Numbered from the stretch's first letter, positions 21,574 through 34,264 are shown. The stretch: 64,000 nt of DNA from Sphagnum compactum (GCA_965153455.1 OZ234494.1:6324001-6388000); one strand, 5' to 3'. The notes: generated by a model not told the origin, from the letters alone. Program-made: numbers and translations.

Positions 21574-24500
21574 TGTTGATTTATGAAAATGACTTGGATC
21601 ACATTATATATGATGATACCACCAACTGCACAATCCAAATAAATCACATGTTAGATTATAGTCCTAAAATTATTTAAAGCAAATAATAAAACAATGTGAA
21701 AGTAAAATTGTTTTGCAGTTGTGCATACTTATATTTTATGAATAATCATAATCCATAATCATTATAATATCCAGATACCATACAAGTGGTTTTTAAATTA
21801 TATGTATAGTTATAGGTATATAATTATTTGGAAAATATTTTAATTAATTCATATTAAATATAATTATTTATTTTTCTTGAATTAAAATTTACTTACTAAA
21901 AAATTTCATTTAAGAAGTTTTTATGAAATATTACATATAACATTCATTATAAATCATTCGATTTTTTTACTAGTATCAATTGCCACACATGCCTTAATTG
22001 CAATTATAATTATTATCCATAACACCTTTTTCCAAAAAATAAAAAATTCATCAAAGACAAAATATATGTTTTGCATGTTATCGTTTAATATAATTTCTTT
22101 CAATTTTTTTTGGTGTGATATATAATCCTTTGAAAATTATAAATTTTTTTTGAAATTAATTCCAAATTCTTTACTTCACATTTGAAATTGTTTTAAATTT
22201 ATTTTTAAAAACTCATTCAATTGTTTTATATTTTTATCGAAATATGCATACATCATGATTACTAAACTCATTCAATTGTTTTATATTTTTATCGAAATAT
22301 GCATACATCATGATTACTAAACCAAAATACAACATTGGAATTATTTTATTAATTATCAATTTTTATTTAAGATGTGAAATTATTTGAAAATTACACTCAA
22401 ATATTCTATTTTACTATTGATGTTTATGTTTCACTTGCATATTCAATTTCGTAAGATTATTGTGATTTTAAAAAAAGATTCAATGTTATAAGATTTTAAG
22501 AATCTTATTTTCAAATATCAATTGTATTTTACTATTTTCAACCTTTATTTTTTTGGTATATTAAAATAAATTAATTAATATCAATTACCACATGACATAC
22601 TTTAATATAGTGCAACTATAATGATTTTCCATAACACATTTTCCCTAATACTTTCAAACTTCATTAAAGCCTAAATGTATATTTTGCATGTATTCATTCA
22701 ATATAATCATTTTCATGTTTTTGTTTAGGGTTTAGGGTATGATATTTAATGTTTTGATAATCATAGATTGTTTTTCGGTCATTTAGTTACAAAATTTTTA
22801 TTTCACATTTGGAAATGTTTAAAATTCATGTCCATAGTAAAACAATCATTCCATGGTTTTATAATGTTATTAAACCAACAAAAAATATTACATCATTCTA
22901 TCAACTATTAGTTAATTTTTTTAAATTTGCGAAATTATTTAAAAATTACATAACCTTTTATTGTGGTCATTAATTTCCATCATTTTTGGAAAAGATAAAT
23001 TCAATTATCATCTTTTGTAAATTTCATGTGTAAGGTTTCAAAATATTCACATTGAGTGGAAAGCAGATTCGTGATATAGATCATGTAAATTGGACATAAT
23101 GCATATTAATTTCAATGTTACATTTTTGAATTTTCAAACTTACACGTTTAATTTGAAAATATATATATATAAATAAACTTTATGTTGTTTGATCAATTGA
23201 TTTTATGTTCAAAGTTTAAACACATGTGCAACAATTTGAAAATAGATGTAAACCTTAAATAATAACATATATTGAAAATGAAAACATCATAAATTGTACA
23301 ATACAAATTCCAAGTACATAAGTGAAATTTTTGTTCATGTAATTGAATAAATAGCATTATAAAACAATTATTTTCCCAAAAAATTACTAATAATATTTTA
23401 ATATATTTAAAGACGAAATTATTCAAAAATCACATTCGAATATTTTAATTAACTATTCACGTTTATGTTTTGCTTGCATATTCAATTTTATAGATTTTTT
23501 TTACTTTTATAAAAAAAATCAACATTATCGAAAATTTTAAAAACTTTATTTTCAAATGCCAATTGTAATTTTACTATTTTTGGGGGGGTATTTATTAATA
23601 TATTAATTAGTATCAATTATCACATGACGTTCTTTAATATATTACAATCATAATGATTTTCCTTAACACCTTTTGTTATATAACTTCAAACTTCATCAAT
23701 ACCTAAATATATATTTTGCATGTATTCATTAAATATAATTATTTTCATGTTTTTGTGTTATGATATTTAATGTTTTGAAAATCATAGATTATTTTTTGGT
23801 CATTAGTTATAAATTCTTTACTTTATATTTGAAAATGTTTAAAATTCATGTCCATAATAAAACAAACATTCCATTAATTTATATTGTTATTCAAATTATG
23901 CACATTTCAAGATTATTAAACCAACATAAATTTTTTGAATCATTTTATTATTGGTTAAGTTTTTTAAATGTGTGATATTATTTGAAAATTACATAGCCTT
24001 ATAATGTGGTCATTAATTTTTATCACTTTTTCAAAAAGATAAATTCAGTTATCATTTATAAACTTCATTTGCAAGGTTTAAAATATTAAAATTCATTTTG
24101 AGTTTATTACATGAAAATTATATCATATCGATTTGTTTTCATACATTATTTATGTAGTATGATTTAAAAACTTTTCTTTCGATTTACAAAAGTGATTATT
24201 TATTTAAAATATCTTATGTAATAGGTGAAATGAATGTATCATTTATTATAACTAATAATAAATGACCATTTATCACATTTGTACAAATTAAATTATAAGG
24301 CAGAAATCAAAGGAGGAATTGTTTTACTATTTGGAATATATTGGGACATTTTAATCTGAATAAATGCAGACACAACATACTTCTATGTACTAAACATATA
24401 TTGTTTGAGTTAATATGAACTTAAATTAGTCATTTAATAAGCATTGAATCTATCAGTTTTTTTTGTTGTAACTAAAAAATTTCCAATATTGTCATTTAGG

Positions 24501-26590
24501 AACATGTATGCCATTTGGCAAAAATTTTGATTGTTATGTATTGTTCTAGTTAATATGCTTGCATTTTGATATTTCAAAACATACAAATGTAGAAGACCTT
24601 GAATTGGATAACTATTTATTTAATTATTAAATGTCAAGATCCACACATTTATACCCAATTGTAGATATCTAATTGATATTTTAATGTAATTTATATTAGA
24701 TTTTTTGAATATTGAAGTGATAGACTTAACTTTTAAAAATGACTTATAATATTTGTGCATATTTATTTAAAAATATATGGTATTACATGTATTTGTTATA
24801 TTTGCATAAATATATATTTTTTAAATTGCCAAAAGAATAGAATTCAACTTGGGATTTGAACCCATAAAAAATGCACCCAATTTGCACATCAAGTTGAAAG
24901 AAGATTGGTGATACCAATCATATGAATTGCACATAGTGCATATTAGTTTAAATATTACATTCTAGTATTTTCAAACTTGCACATTTAATTTGAATATATA
25001 TATATATATCAATCAATTTTGTCATTAATTATTATGATGCATATATTTTTATTTTTATTGATATTATGTTCAAAGTTGAAACACATGTCCAACAATTTGA
25101 GACTATGTGTAAACCCTAAATAATAATTTGTTTTATATTAATAATGACGATGCCATAAATTGTACAATGCAAATTCCAAGTACATATAAAAAAAAATTGT
25201 TCATGGAATTCAATAAAAAATGTTATAATTCAAACATGCACATTCAATTTGATTTTGTCATTTTGTATTTTGATGTTTATATTTATATTTCTATTGATTT
25301 TAAGTTTAAACACATGTGCAACAATTTGAAAAAATATGTAAACCCTAAATAAAAAACTTGTATTATATTGAAAATGATGATGTCATAAATTGTACAATCA
25401 ATTTCCAAGTACATATGGAAAATTTGTGTTCACGCAATTCAATAAAAATTTATAATTGACATTTAATATGAAAACATATACACACACACACACACATTAT
25501 GATGTTTTATCAATTGATTTTGTCATATTATATTTTGATGTTTATATTTATATTTTTATTGATTTTATGTTCAAAGTTCAAACGCATGTGCTACAATTTG
25601 AAAATATATGTAAACCTTAAAAAATAACTTGTGTTATATCGAAAATGATGATGCCATAAATTGTACAATGCAAATTCCAAATACAAATTGGATAAAATTA
25701 TGTTCACACAATTCAATAAAAAAGTTATAATATTTATTATATTTTCAACAAATTATTGATAATATTTTAATATATTGGAAAATGTATAATGATGACGCAT
25801 ATTAGGTTTCATCCATGTAAATTTTTCTTTCCATCAATTAAGAATTTTTATTGTATGTAATTTTGAAATTTAAATTATTTAATTACTGAAAATTGTGATA
25901 TATTTACATTATAATTTTACAAATTCTTAGATTTGGAATGTAAAATATTTTTTCAATGACAAAAATTATTATTGTTATCTATTTCACATTTTTATTCGAA
26001 ATGTTTCAAATAATAAACTTTCATCCCAAAAGTATACATATAATTTAAATCATTTTTTAATTTATTATATTCAAGTTTAAAATGTTTATGTTTAGAAATT
26101 TTTAATATGACAAATTTATTGTTGTTATTATCAATTTCAAATCTTTATTATACATATCTGAAATAATTTTTTATTATGTTCAGTTATATTCCTTGCATTT
26201 ATTCTTTGTCATTCATTGTTGCAGTATATATATTTTGATTTATGAACTTTATTTCCAAAGGTTTAATGTGAAGTTATTATTTTAGCTACAAATGTATTCA
26301 AAAATAAAATGTTCAACATAATGATATTGCAATTTCGTATAATAATTCAAGTTTCTTTCAAACGTTTTCAAAGCCAAAAATGTTTGATTTCTTTTGAATA
26401 AAACATGTAATTTTTTCTAGAAAAAACTTTTGCACGATTTTCTTTTTTGGTCCATTTTTCTTCTTTCTTTCTCAAGTTTGGTGTTATGGAAAATCTAGTA
26501 GAAATTTATTAAAAAATTGAAAATTTAGTTAAATTTTACCATAAAATAAAGCACAATGGAAAAGGAATTTTTAATGAACATCAATGAAAC
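21574..26590. repeat. Five kilobases of very AT-rich, internally repeated DNA
   Basis: No gene is supported. Several repeat families are visible. An exact 55-bp tandem duplication lies at 22211-22320. A unit of about 1,020 bp is present twice (for example TGATATTTAATGTTTTGA at 22,739 and 23,760). A block with CACATGTGCAACAATTTGA and TGTAAACCCTAAATAA occurs four times near 23,210, 25,075, 25,305 and 25,575. There are short TA runs at 23,160 and 25,000 and a CA run at 25,482-25,497. The composition resembles heterochromatic repeat DNA. Confidence 0.75.
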
Positions 26591-26599
26591 TTACACATG

Positions 26600-26890
26600 A
26601 AAAAGAAGCCCATTTATCCACCCAAGAATAACATAATTTTAAATGTGCTCCAAAAATCTTCCAAAATTCATTCTATAGTTTTCGGAATCTGTTTTTTGGT
26701 GATACCTCCCTCAAAGAGGCAATTGCCATTGCGAACAAAGGAAATGCAATCAATACTCCCATCCACTAATAAGATAATTTCAAATGTCGTCCAAAAACAT
26801 TCAAGAATTCACTCTATGGTTTCCAAAATCTATTATCAGCTGACAAGCTTTCTTTCAAGGGGCAATTATTTGGTATGTGGTTCTATCAAG
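26600..26890 (+). repeat. Imperfect duplication, about 145-bp unit
   Basis: Two halves share (A/C)CC(A/T)CTAATAA-ATAATTT, AATGT, TCCAAAA, TCACTCTATGGTTT and CAAGGGGCAATT patterns. The 98-codon frame across it is therefore probably chance; it has no domain and no ATG context. Confidence 0.5.
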
Positions 26891-27517
26891 TGATTATGGT
26901 TGCATAAGAATTTTGAGTGATTACCATGGCAAGGTATTAAAGGAAGTGCCTAGGTGTGGTTCCAGCAATAACCATTGCAGCTGTTCTAGTAGGTACCATC
27001 TAATTCAAAAATGCAATAATATTTAAAGATTTTCCTTCAAACTTCTTGATGGTATATTGATTGGAAAATAAGTAGACAAAATCTCATCATTGGAGTAAGC
27101 TGGATACGACTGCTATAAACTCCCAACAGATCAAAAGACTTGAATTAAATCTAGGAGTTGTTCAAAAGACTGAAATTGATTCACAAACCCACAAGATTTG
27201 ATAAATGACAACGATCACATGCTAAAAGGAAACCACTTGAAAAATTATCTAGAGAGGAGGATAGAAGACGAGACAAATGAGTGGAATTTTATCACAAGCA
27301 TCACATTCAAAAAATGAGCATATGTCTTGTGCTCATTTATAGTTTCATAAACCTTTTCGACTTTTAATATTTTTAGTAGATTCAAAACACCATAAGACAT
27401 ATAACAGTTTCTAGATGTAACACCCTGAAAAAACTTTTTGTGAATTTAAGAATATGAAGGGATTTAAACACCCTATGGCTTTTCAGTATCCATCTTTCCA
27501 ACTTCTATTTAAATGTG

Positions 27518-27525
27518 TATAAAAG
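27518..27525 (+). promoter_or_regulatory. TATA box candidate for the 27.57-kb ORF
   Basis: TATAAAAG lies 49 bp before the ATG at 27574. The spacing would leave a leader of only about 20-30 bases, short but possible. Confidence 0.35.
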
Positions 27526-27573
27526 AATGACAAACATAACAAATAACTAACCTAAATTTTTCTTTTTGAAATC

Positions 27574-27887
27574 ATGGCTTTAAGTTCCTCGAGTAGACTT
27601 GATTCTGTATTCCAAAATTTGATAGCAAAATTTGCACTTCAGTTTCCTGTCATTGCAACAAACAAAGCATCAGTACCGCCAACAAAAAAACAATGGTATG
27701 CTACCATAGGCCAAGAAACACTTTTGGACAACTGTGGATATCGAGATTTCCAAAGCAAACAGTCATTTGAAAGCTACGGACAACTGAAAGAGTTTATAGA
27801 TGGATGGGTGCAGAAAAAGACAATGTTTCTGTCCACACACAACAACTATCTGCCATGCCCAAGTATTCTACATACAAAGGGCCAATT
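27574..27887 (+). CDS. Hypothetical first exon of the GIY-YIG-associated unit
   Basis: An ATG preceded by AAATC opens a frame of 104 codons up to a consensus donor, CAATT|GTAAGT, at 27,888. The peptide begins MALSSSSRLDSVFQNLIAKF and contains an aromatic, soluble-looking core (QWYATIGQ, YRDFQSKQSFESYG, FIDGWVQKK). No family is recognised. It is the nearest start codon with a promoter-like context upstream of the GIY-YIG domain 0.9 kb downstream, so it may be the N-terminal exon of that gene, but I could not join the frames. Confidence 0.4.
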
Positions 27888-28141
27888 GTAAGTTTAAACT
27901 AAACTGTTTGATATGGATGTTAACACCAATAGAGTTCTATCATAGGTCCACACACTCCTGTTTACAGAGAGCTAAATCTTTGATCAAAGTCACATGTTTT
28001 CCAAATCTGAAATCTTAGGGTTCAACTTGAAACTAACCACATAAAGGGGGACAAGGTGAGTATTCATATGAGTACTCCATATAATTAATCATTCGTGATC
28101 AAAGAGGTCATCTACAATTGCTAACAATTTTTGGAAAAATT

Positions 28142-28795
28142 TCAAGTCATGCTTTTATTTTCATGGATGTTTTGAATGTCAACTACGACTGAGATGACAT
28201 TCATCTCAATAAGCGAGATGCATACAGTCTCATCCGTCAAGAAATATAATGTACCTACAAAGGAACTTTGAGTCCATATCACCTCAAACGTATGTACTTT
28301 GAGTTTGACAAAAAAAATGATATGGCATCTTACCTTTCTTTGTCTTACCAAGCCATGGAGAATGTTTTTCAAGAGTTGGATGCAGTTGTGAAAGATGAAT
28401 CTGCATCCTTACCCTTCGTTATCTCTCCTCAAAAGGTGGAATTTCCTGCAAAAAAATCAATGATCAACCAACAAGTTTCATTGGCAAATCAAGTGCTCAA
28501 AAATCCAAAAGCTGACAATGCCCAACATGTTCCAGAAATAGTTGAGCTTGATGATGTTGACACTGAAGAAATAGAGGTTGCAGAAAGACAACCTTTGAAA
28601 CGTTTAAAGAAAACATTGCTTTCATCTGAAGCATTTGAAGAAGAAAAGAAATAAGGTATTGAAACTCACGAAGATGACAGTAACACCAGTCCAAAGAAAA
28701 ACCGTGGTTGACCTCTTGGATCAAATAACAACCAAAAAAATCCAGCTGCCAATAATGTTGTCTAGAAACGCAATGTGCCTACAAAAAAGGGGGAA
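28142..28795 (+). pseudogene. Decayed coding region with AT-hook-like linker, upstream of GIY-YIG
   Basis: One frame reads protein-like for about 600 bp but is broken by stops at 28190 (TGA), 28247 (TAA), 28652 (TAA), 28709 (TGA) and 28763 (TAG). The longest open part, 28,250-28,651, includes LSPYHLKRMYFEFDKKN and an acidic, charged tail (VDTEEIEVAERQPLKRLKK). After the third stop it continues ETHEDDSNTSPKKNRG-stop-PLGSNN, which has the spacing of an AT-hook core with the second Arg codon lost. A shift of one base in the A6-G5 run at 28,784-28,794 would connect this frame to the GIY-YIG frame. It looks like the body of a DNA-binding protein whose C-terminus is the nuclease domain. Introns could remove some of the stops. 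Confidence 0.45.
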
Positions 28796-29130
28796 ACTTC
28801 TTGAACAACATCCAAGAGCATTTTGTGTATAGGATTACATGTGAGAACAATAATAAAGTATACATTGGGCAGAGTATCAATCCAAACAAACGGTTCAAAC
28901 AACACATGCAGAAACCACCCAAGAAAATGAAACATGACATCAATCTAACATTTAAGTTGGATATTTTGTATTCAAATATGCATAAGTACAAGGTTGATAG
29001 AATGGAAAATCACTATATTCAATATTTTGATAGTACCTCTAGTACAGGCTATAATAACCTTAAAGGAAAACCTACATCATACAAAAAATATTGGTATTTG
29101 AAAAGGAACAATATGATATGTAAATGTTGA
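28755..29130 (+). CDS. GIY-YIG nuclease domain, C-terminal fragment
   Basis: The frame is open from 28,755 to the TAA at 29,128-29,130. All family hallmarks are present in order: FVYRITCENNNKVYIGQS (the GIY and YIG strands), KRFKQHM (catalytic Arg), DRMENHYIQYFDS (metal-binding Glu) and GYNNLKG (conserved Asn). GIY-YIG enzymes cut DNA using these Tyr, Arg and Glu residues. There is no ATG before the first motif, so this is the end of a longer protein; see the decayed region just upstream. Domain composition resembles nucleases carried by mobile elements and large DNA viruses as well as some Penelope-type elements, but no reverse transcriptase is nearby. The domain is better preserved than its surroundings. 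Confidence 0.75.
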
Positions 29131-29179
29131 AGTCATATGTTATGATTTTCAAACCACAAGAGAAAAAATCTTGCCTTCA

Positions 29180-30030
29180 TTGTATCCTCTGCATTATTAT
29201 TCTTCATAGGGGCATCAGCTATCCAATGTCCAGCATCTGTGGATCCAACCATTCACACAAACCATCCATGTTTAGATCCTTGGTGACAGACATATGTGTT
29301 CATGCCCACCACATAATGACTGTTAACCTGGTAGAGGTTGAGCATAGTGAGAGCCACACATCTCTTAAACTTACTATGTTCTGCCAAATTGTTTAAGCAT
29401 TCAGAGCATTCAGAGCATTGAGATGTATCCATATTCTGATGGTATCAGATTCTTCACCAATATTCTGCCATATAGGTGTATATTCTACTCACCTTCAAAA
29501 GCAAGTTTCCACATTCATCCTTCCTATTGCCTAAACATAACAACCCAACTCAACATCTCATATTCCTAATGGCTTTGCTTGTCTATGAAAAGCATGCATT
29601 TACATCAATAAGCTATGAATTCATCTTGAGTTAAGCCACCAAGCCTGTTCAACTACAAGTAATTACATGTAGTTACCACATTGTGAAAGTGCAGTACCAC
29701 TTGGGAAAGTGTCCATTGGAATGAAGTACTGTGTGCACATGTCCATGACCCACAATTACCTCATTTTCAACATGCTCTTCATTTTGTCTCGCAGAGTTGA
29801 GCTATCCCAAATACTGTGAGCTATGAAATTGAGATGTGTTACAAAATGACACCCGCTCTTCCATGCCTCTCCACTTCATGATCTGTCCCCACTCCTGAAA
29901 CTGAAGTGGTTTGTCAAGAAGGCCCCCTTTTAGTGTGTGATTCAACACTATTCCAATACAAGCCAAAAAAGTCACTACAAAAATTTTACTTCTTTTGTTC
30001 AACATTGTGGTAACAACATTACAGTGCTGC
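29180..30030 (+). repeat. 850-bp direct repeat, copy A
   Basis: It matches 31,755-32,606 along most of its length, starting at TCTGCATTATT-CTTC-TAGGGGCAT and ending at TTTGTTCAAC-TTGTGGTAACAA. Identity looks high, with indels. It has no open frame of interest. The pair is in direct orientation 2.6 kb apart. Confidence 0.8.
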
Positions 30031-31249
30031 AATCTACAACAAACTTGTAAACCTTGAAAGAACTCCAAAGCATTAAACCTTCTTTGAAGTATTACCACGA
30101 CCCAAGACAAAAAAAATACAACAAAAAGGCATCAGATACAAAAAAGAAAAGAACAGAAAAATGGTTTACCCTTGAACAGCCAAATCACCCAACATTGCAC
30201 ATCCGGGGGGAACAGTTGGGTGCCAAGTCGAGACTCCATTCTTTTGAGCCACTGCCCTTATCACACCAAATCAGTTTGAATCTGGCCACCTTTTCATAAC
30301 TTTGTCTAGAAGAAAGTCCCTGTGAAACAACCAACCCAGACTAATTATTTCCAAAACTGATGTAACAAAGTTTTATTGTTTTCCTGGAAAACCGACCTCC
30401 AAAGTCATTGGTTCCAAACGTACAATTCCGAGCTCATCCTTGCTACCCCCATACCACTCAGAAGTATTTCTGATGTTGATGTCTAAAATGTCCAACTCAA
30501 GGAAACTGGTTTCAATCAAAACAACCAACAACAACAAATAGATGTGGAATCTATTTGCAATTGGCTACTGGAACTTTTTTAACTTCAAAGAAGCAAAATG
30601 CTAAAAAGATTGCATAATGAACGAAGAGAGTGAGAGAGACAGAGAGAGATTGCTCTTTATTTGGTGCTGTGACTAGATCTGGACATGATGTTGATGGGCT
30701 TCAACACTTGGAACTCTGAATCTTGCAACATAACATTAGAACTTTGGTAACCACAGATAGGGTATCTTGTGCCTTGACACATGTACAACTGGGTGGTACA
30801 AGCAGGCACATAAGGATCAATGCCTCTGGTCATGCAACAAAATTGTGCATGCTGAGTTTTTCTTTGACTTTGTGTGGAATACATTGCAGGATCTTCAAGG
30901 CCTACACATCAAGTAGCATCTCAAAACAAGTCATGTTGCACCGAGTGTTTGAGGTATTCCTGATAGCCATACAAGTCATGCAAGGACTCTAGCCAAACTT
31001 GCAGCAGCACATTATAACTAATTTAACAAGATCATTACAGCTGTCAAAGTCAACATCTAAAATCACCATGTATTGGATTTAAAACAATAACTGTTGTAAG
31101 AGGGCCATAAGACAAAGCAACTATGTAATCAGCTTGATGCCAATAACATTTCTGCAGTTAGAATTTCAGAAATCCACTCTGTGGATTTCATGCAATAGAA
31201 TGCATAAAACCTCTTTCAACATTCTTGAAAGAATAGGTCCACCAGCCAA
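30031..31249. other. Region between the direct repeats, no gene
   Basis: No coding region with a recognisable domain on either strand. A GAGAGAGA run occurs at about 30,627-30,651. No tRNA-complementary primer site or purine tract of the LTR type was seen next to the repeat edges. Confidence 0.4.
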
Positions 31250-31525
31250 ATATCTCAGGGGACACTATTTCAGCTATCCAATTTCCAGCATCTGTGGATC
31301 CAACCATTCACACAAACCATCCATGTTTAGATCCTTGGTAACAGACATATGTGTTCATGCCCACCACATAATTGGCATGTTAACTTGGTAGAGGTTCAAC
31401 ATAGTGAAAGCCACAAATCTCTTAAGCCTACTTTGTTCTGCCAAATTGTTTTGACCTAATTTAAGTATTCAGAGCATTGAGATGTATCCATATTATGATG
31501 GTATCAGATTCTTCACCAATACCCT
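31250..31525 (+). repeat. Partial copy B of the 850-bp repeat
   Basis: It shares the AGCATCTGTGGATCCAACCA to CCACCACATAAT part and the TTCAGAGCATTGAGATGTAT to TTCACCAATA part with copy A, including the intervening CTTAA-C/GTTCTGCCAAATTG. Copy C lacks this middle part, so A and B are closer to each other there. Confidence 0.75.
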
Positions 31526-31754
31526 GCAATTCATGGATTGAAAGAACCATAGATGATTGCAGAAGCAAAATATGTACTCACGTCCTTGCGCTTGACTCTT
31601 CCTTGGAAAAATAAGAGGATGTTCTTGGATGCAAATGGGTCAGTTATGCTGTCGTCATCATCCTCAACACAGTATATGCTATCTCCTCAAGTAGATCAAT
31701 AGGAGATGAATTGAACTGAGCCAACATATGGAGTAGCTGCTGAAATAGATCCGC

Positions 31755-32606
31755 CTGTCTTCTGCATTATTCTTCGTAGGGGCATTAACTATCCAATTTC
31801 CAGCATCTGTGGATCCAACCATTCACACAAACCATCCATGTTTAGATCCTTGGTGACAGACATAAGTATTCAGAGCATTGAGATGTATCCATATTCTGAT
31901 GGTATCAGATTCTTCACCAATACCCTGCCATATAGGTGTATATTGTACTCACCTTGAAATTCAAACTTTCACATTCATCCTTCCTGTTGCCTAAACATAA
32001 CAACCCAACTCAACATCTCATATTCCTAATGGCTTTGCTTGTCTATGAAAAACATGCATTTACATCAATAAGCTATGAATTCATCTTAAGTGAAGCCACC
32101 AAGGCTGCTCAACTACAACATTGTAAAAGTGCAGTACCACTTGGGAAGGTGTCCCCTGGAATGAAGTACTGTGTGCACATGTGCATGACCCATAATTACC
32201 TCATTTTCAACAGGCCATATACTCAGCAGTTCATTTCCATATCACAGAGTTGAGCTATCCTAAATACTGTGTGCTGTGAAATTGAGACGTGTTACAAGCT
32301 CGTTGCAAACACAACACACATGATTGGCTCCATCAGGTTCAGGTACTGAAGATTTGCTGGCAATGCATCCCATGGTAACATAGCCAGGCAGTGCCACTGG
32401 ATACCAAAATGACACCGGCTCCTCCATACCTCTCCACTTTGTGATCTATCCCTGCTCTTGAAACCGAAGTGGTTTGTCAAGAAGGCCCCATTCTATTGTG
32501 TCATTCAACACTAATCCAATACTTGGTGGTTCATAGCTGCAAGCCAAAAAAGTCATTATAAAATTTTACATCTTTTGTTCAACCTTGTGGTAACAATATT
32601 ACAAAC
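31755..32606 (+). repeat. 850-bp direct repeat, copy C
   Basis: Corresponds to copy A but with an internal deletion of about 110 bp after GTGACAGACATA and an insertion near 32,290-32,400 (ACAAGCTCGTTGCAAACACA...). Otherwise the order of segments is the same. Confidence 0.8.
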
Positions 32607-33486
32607 AGTATAATTTTGAATCATCCAGTGTGATTTAATTTAAGAATCTTAGAAATTGACTTGTGATTGCTCAATGCCTGCACTGGCTATGGCTTTTGGA
32701 ATGGCCAGTGCTGGTGACGTTGTGAAGAGTTCTGGTGCTTGTAGAAATTCATACAGAACCCGTGAGTAGCAGTAACTACCTGTCAGGGCTACCCGCTGAC
32801 TATCATCAGCTAAAAGAAATTGTGTTCACAATAATGCCACAGTGGTTGTTGCTTGATATCCGCCTGTGAAATAATCTGAAATCAACCATAATTCTTTCAT
32901 CAGCAGCCACTATTCCAAATCATGTCCACCAGAGACTACCAAGTAGATAACCATGGGTCAAAGAGATACAATCAACACAATGTTCCTGACCCATGCCTTT
33001 TCTAGTCTACAAGAGCTACTTTGTTAAGCACATGCAAAATTTCTGAACAAAGAGAAAATGGCATTCAAATTGGCAGTGCTTCATCAGGCCCATCATTCAG
33101 TGTGCCAAACAAGTGCTACAAATATTTAGCTAAAACAATGTGCACAAGAATTAAAAAGATATTGCTGCAAGTCTCAAAGATTTCCGACCTTTGTTGCCAT
33201 TTTTACTCCCTCAGGTGGTTTTGCAATATGTCTGTTGTGGAAGATTCCAAAATATGACCGATCTAATTTACAGGAACACGACAGATGGAATATATAATAA
33301 AAAACATCTTCTAGCAACAGGACACATGAGTGATCTGCTGTGCTTGCAGCCTAACAAGACTCTCATGATTGCATATCATTCAAGTTCCATCAATACAAAA
33401 AGGATCACTGCCTCACAATACTCACAAAACATTGTATTGTGCATTGTATTAGGTTTAGGGTTCCAGGACTCACAGGACTTGATTAT
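32607..33486. other. Intergenic, no gene
   Basis: Nothing recognisable on either strand. The long frame that starts at 33,191 runs into a dispersed repeat and is not supported as a gene. Confidence 0.4.
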
Positions 33487-34055
33487 TAGTGATGTCCAAC
33501 ATGCCATGTACAGGGGAAGGGATTGTAGCTGGACATGGCTCTTCATTATCCAAAGCGATGAACCCGTTACCACTTGTTTGCTGTTACCAACCTATACAGT
33601 GTTGGCCTGCGCAGGAAACAAGAAAACACACACTGAGAACCATTCTCAAAACACATCAACACAGCCTACTGTACCTGGCTATAGGATCAATCTTTTCAAT
33701 TGCTTCAACCTGACACTGGCTTCGCATGAAGATTATAAGGATACCTTGGAAAGCCAGTCAGAAGCTCAACAACTTCATCAAAAATCACACCAGAAAACAA
33801 ATGTGACCACATCCATCTCTTTGCTAATTGCAATGAACCACACTTTTTTACATGAGCAGAGCATAATTGACAGTAAGGACCAATCATAAAACAAACTTCC
33901 CATACATCCATAAACACTAACTCTTGTTAGTCTCTGGCTTACAATTACTTTACAACAAGTTGCTATGACTGATTCTACTACAAATCACTCTATTCTCAAA
34001 ACTATCCCTGCCATTTATTGAAACAAGAAATGAGTCTGGAACCCATAAGTATTTT
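33487..34055 (+). repeat. Dispersed repeat, copy 1 (second copy at 48.36 kb)
   Basis: Two blocks, 33,487-33,728 and 33,905-34,055, match 48,359-48,600 and 48,890-49,040 with few differences (GATGTC-AACATGCCATGTA..., ATAAACACTAACT-TTGTTAG...). The sequence between the blocks differs completely, so one copy has gained or lost an insert. Confidence 0.85.
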
Positions 34056-34264
34056 TTTCTCCCCTTCCCCACTCTACCAACTCCGTGCACTGTGCGTCTT
34101 TGTCTCGTTTTTGGAATTCAAGTGAATTGCAGTGTCTCCTTTGCATGGGCATGAAGCCCACTCCGGATTCCTTTACACAAGTGATTTTCAAAAAACGTTC
34201 CCCGTGATACCCAACAGGTACCTGTCATTTATCAGGGGAGAAATATATAATAGCGAGGTGTTAA

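Noticed and set aside
24840-24870. tRNA-like B box (GGGATTTGAACCCA)
   Set aside because: No matching A box or cloverleaf arms within tRNA distance.
27574-28795. Idea that the nonsense codons in the decayed genes prove C-to-T (methyl-cytosine) decay
   Set aside because: Every stop codon is one C-to-T step from an Arg or Gln codon, so the pattern is uninformative without intact relatives. Only the AT-hook context gives weak support for one of them.
33191-33889. 232-codon plus-strand ORF
   Set aside because: Half of it lies in a dispersed repeat that is disrupted at 48.4 kb, and no domain or gene structure supports it.
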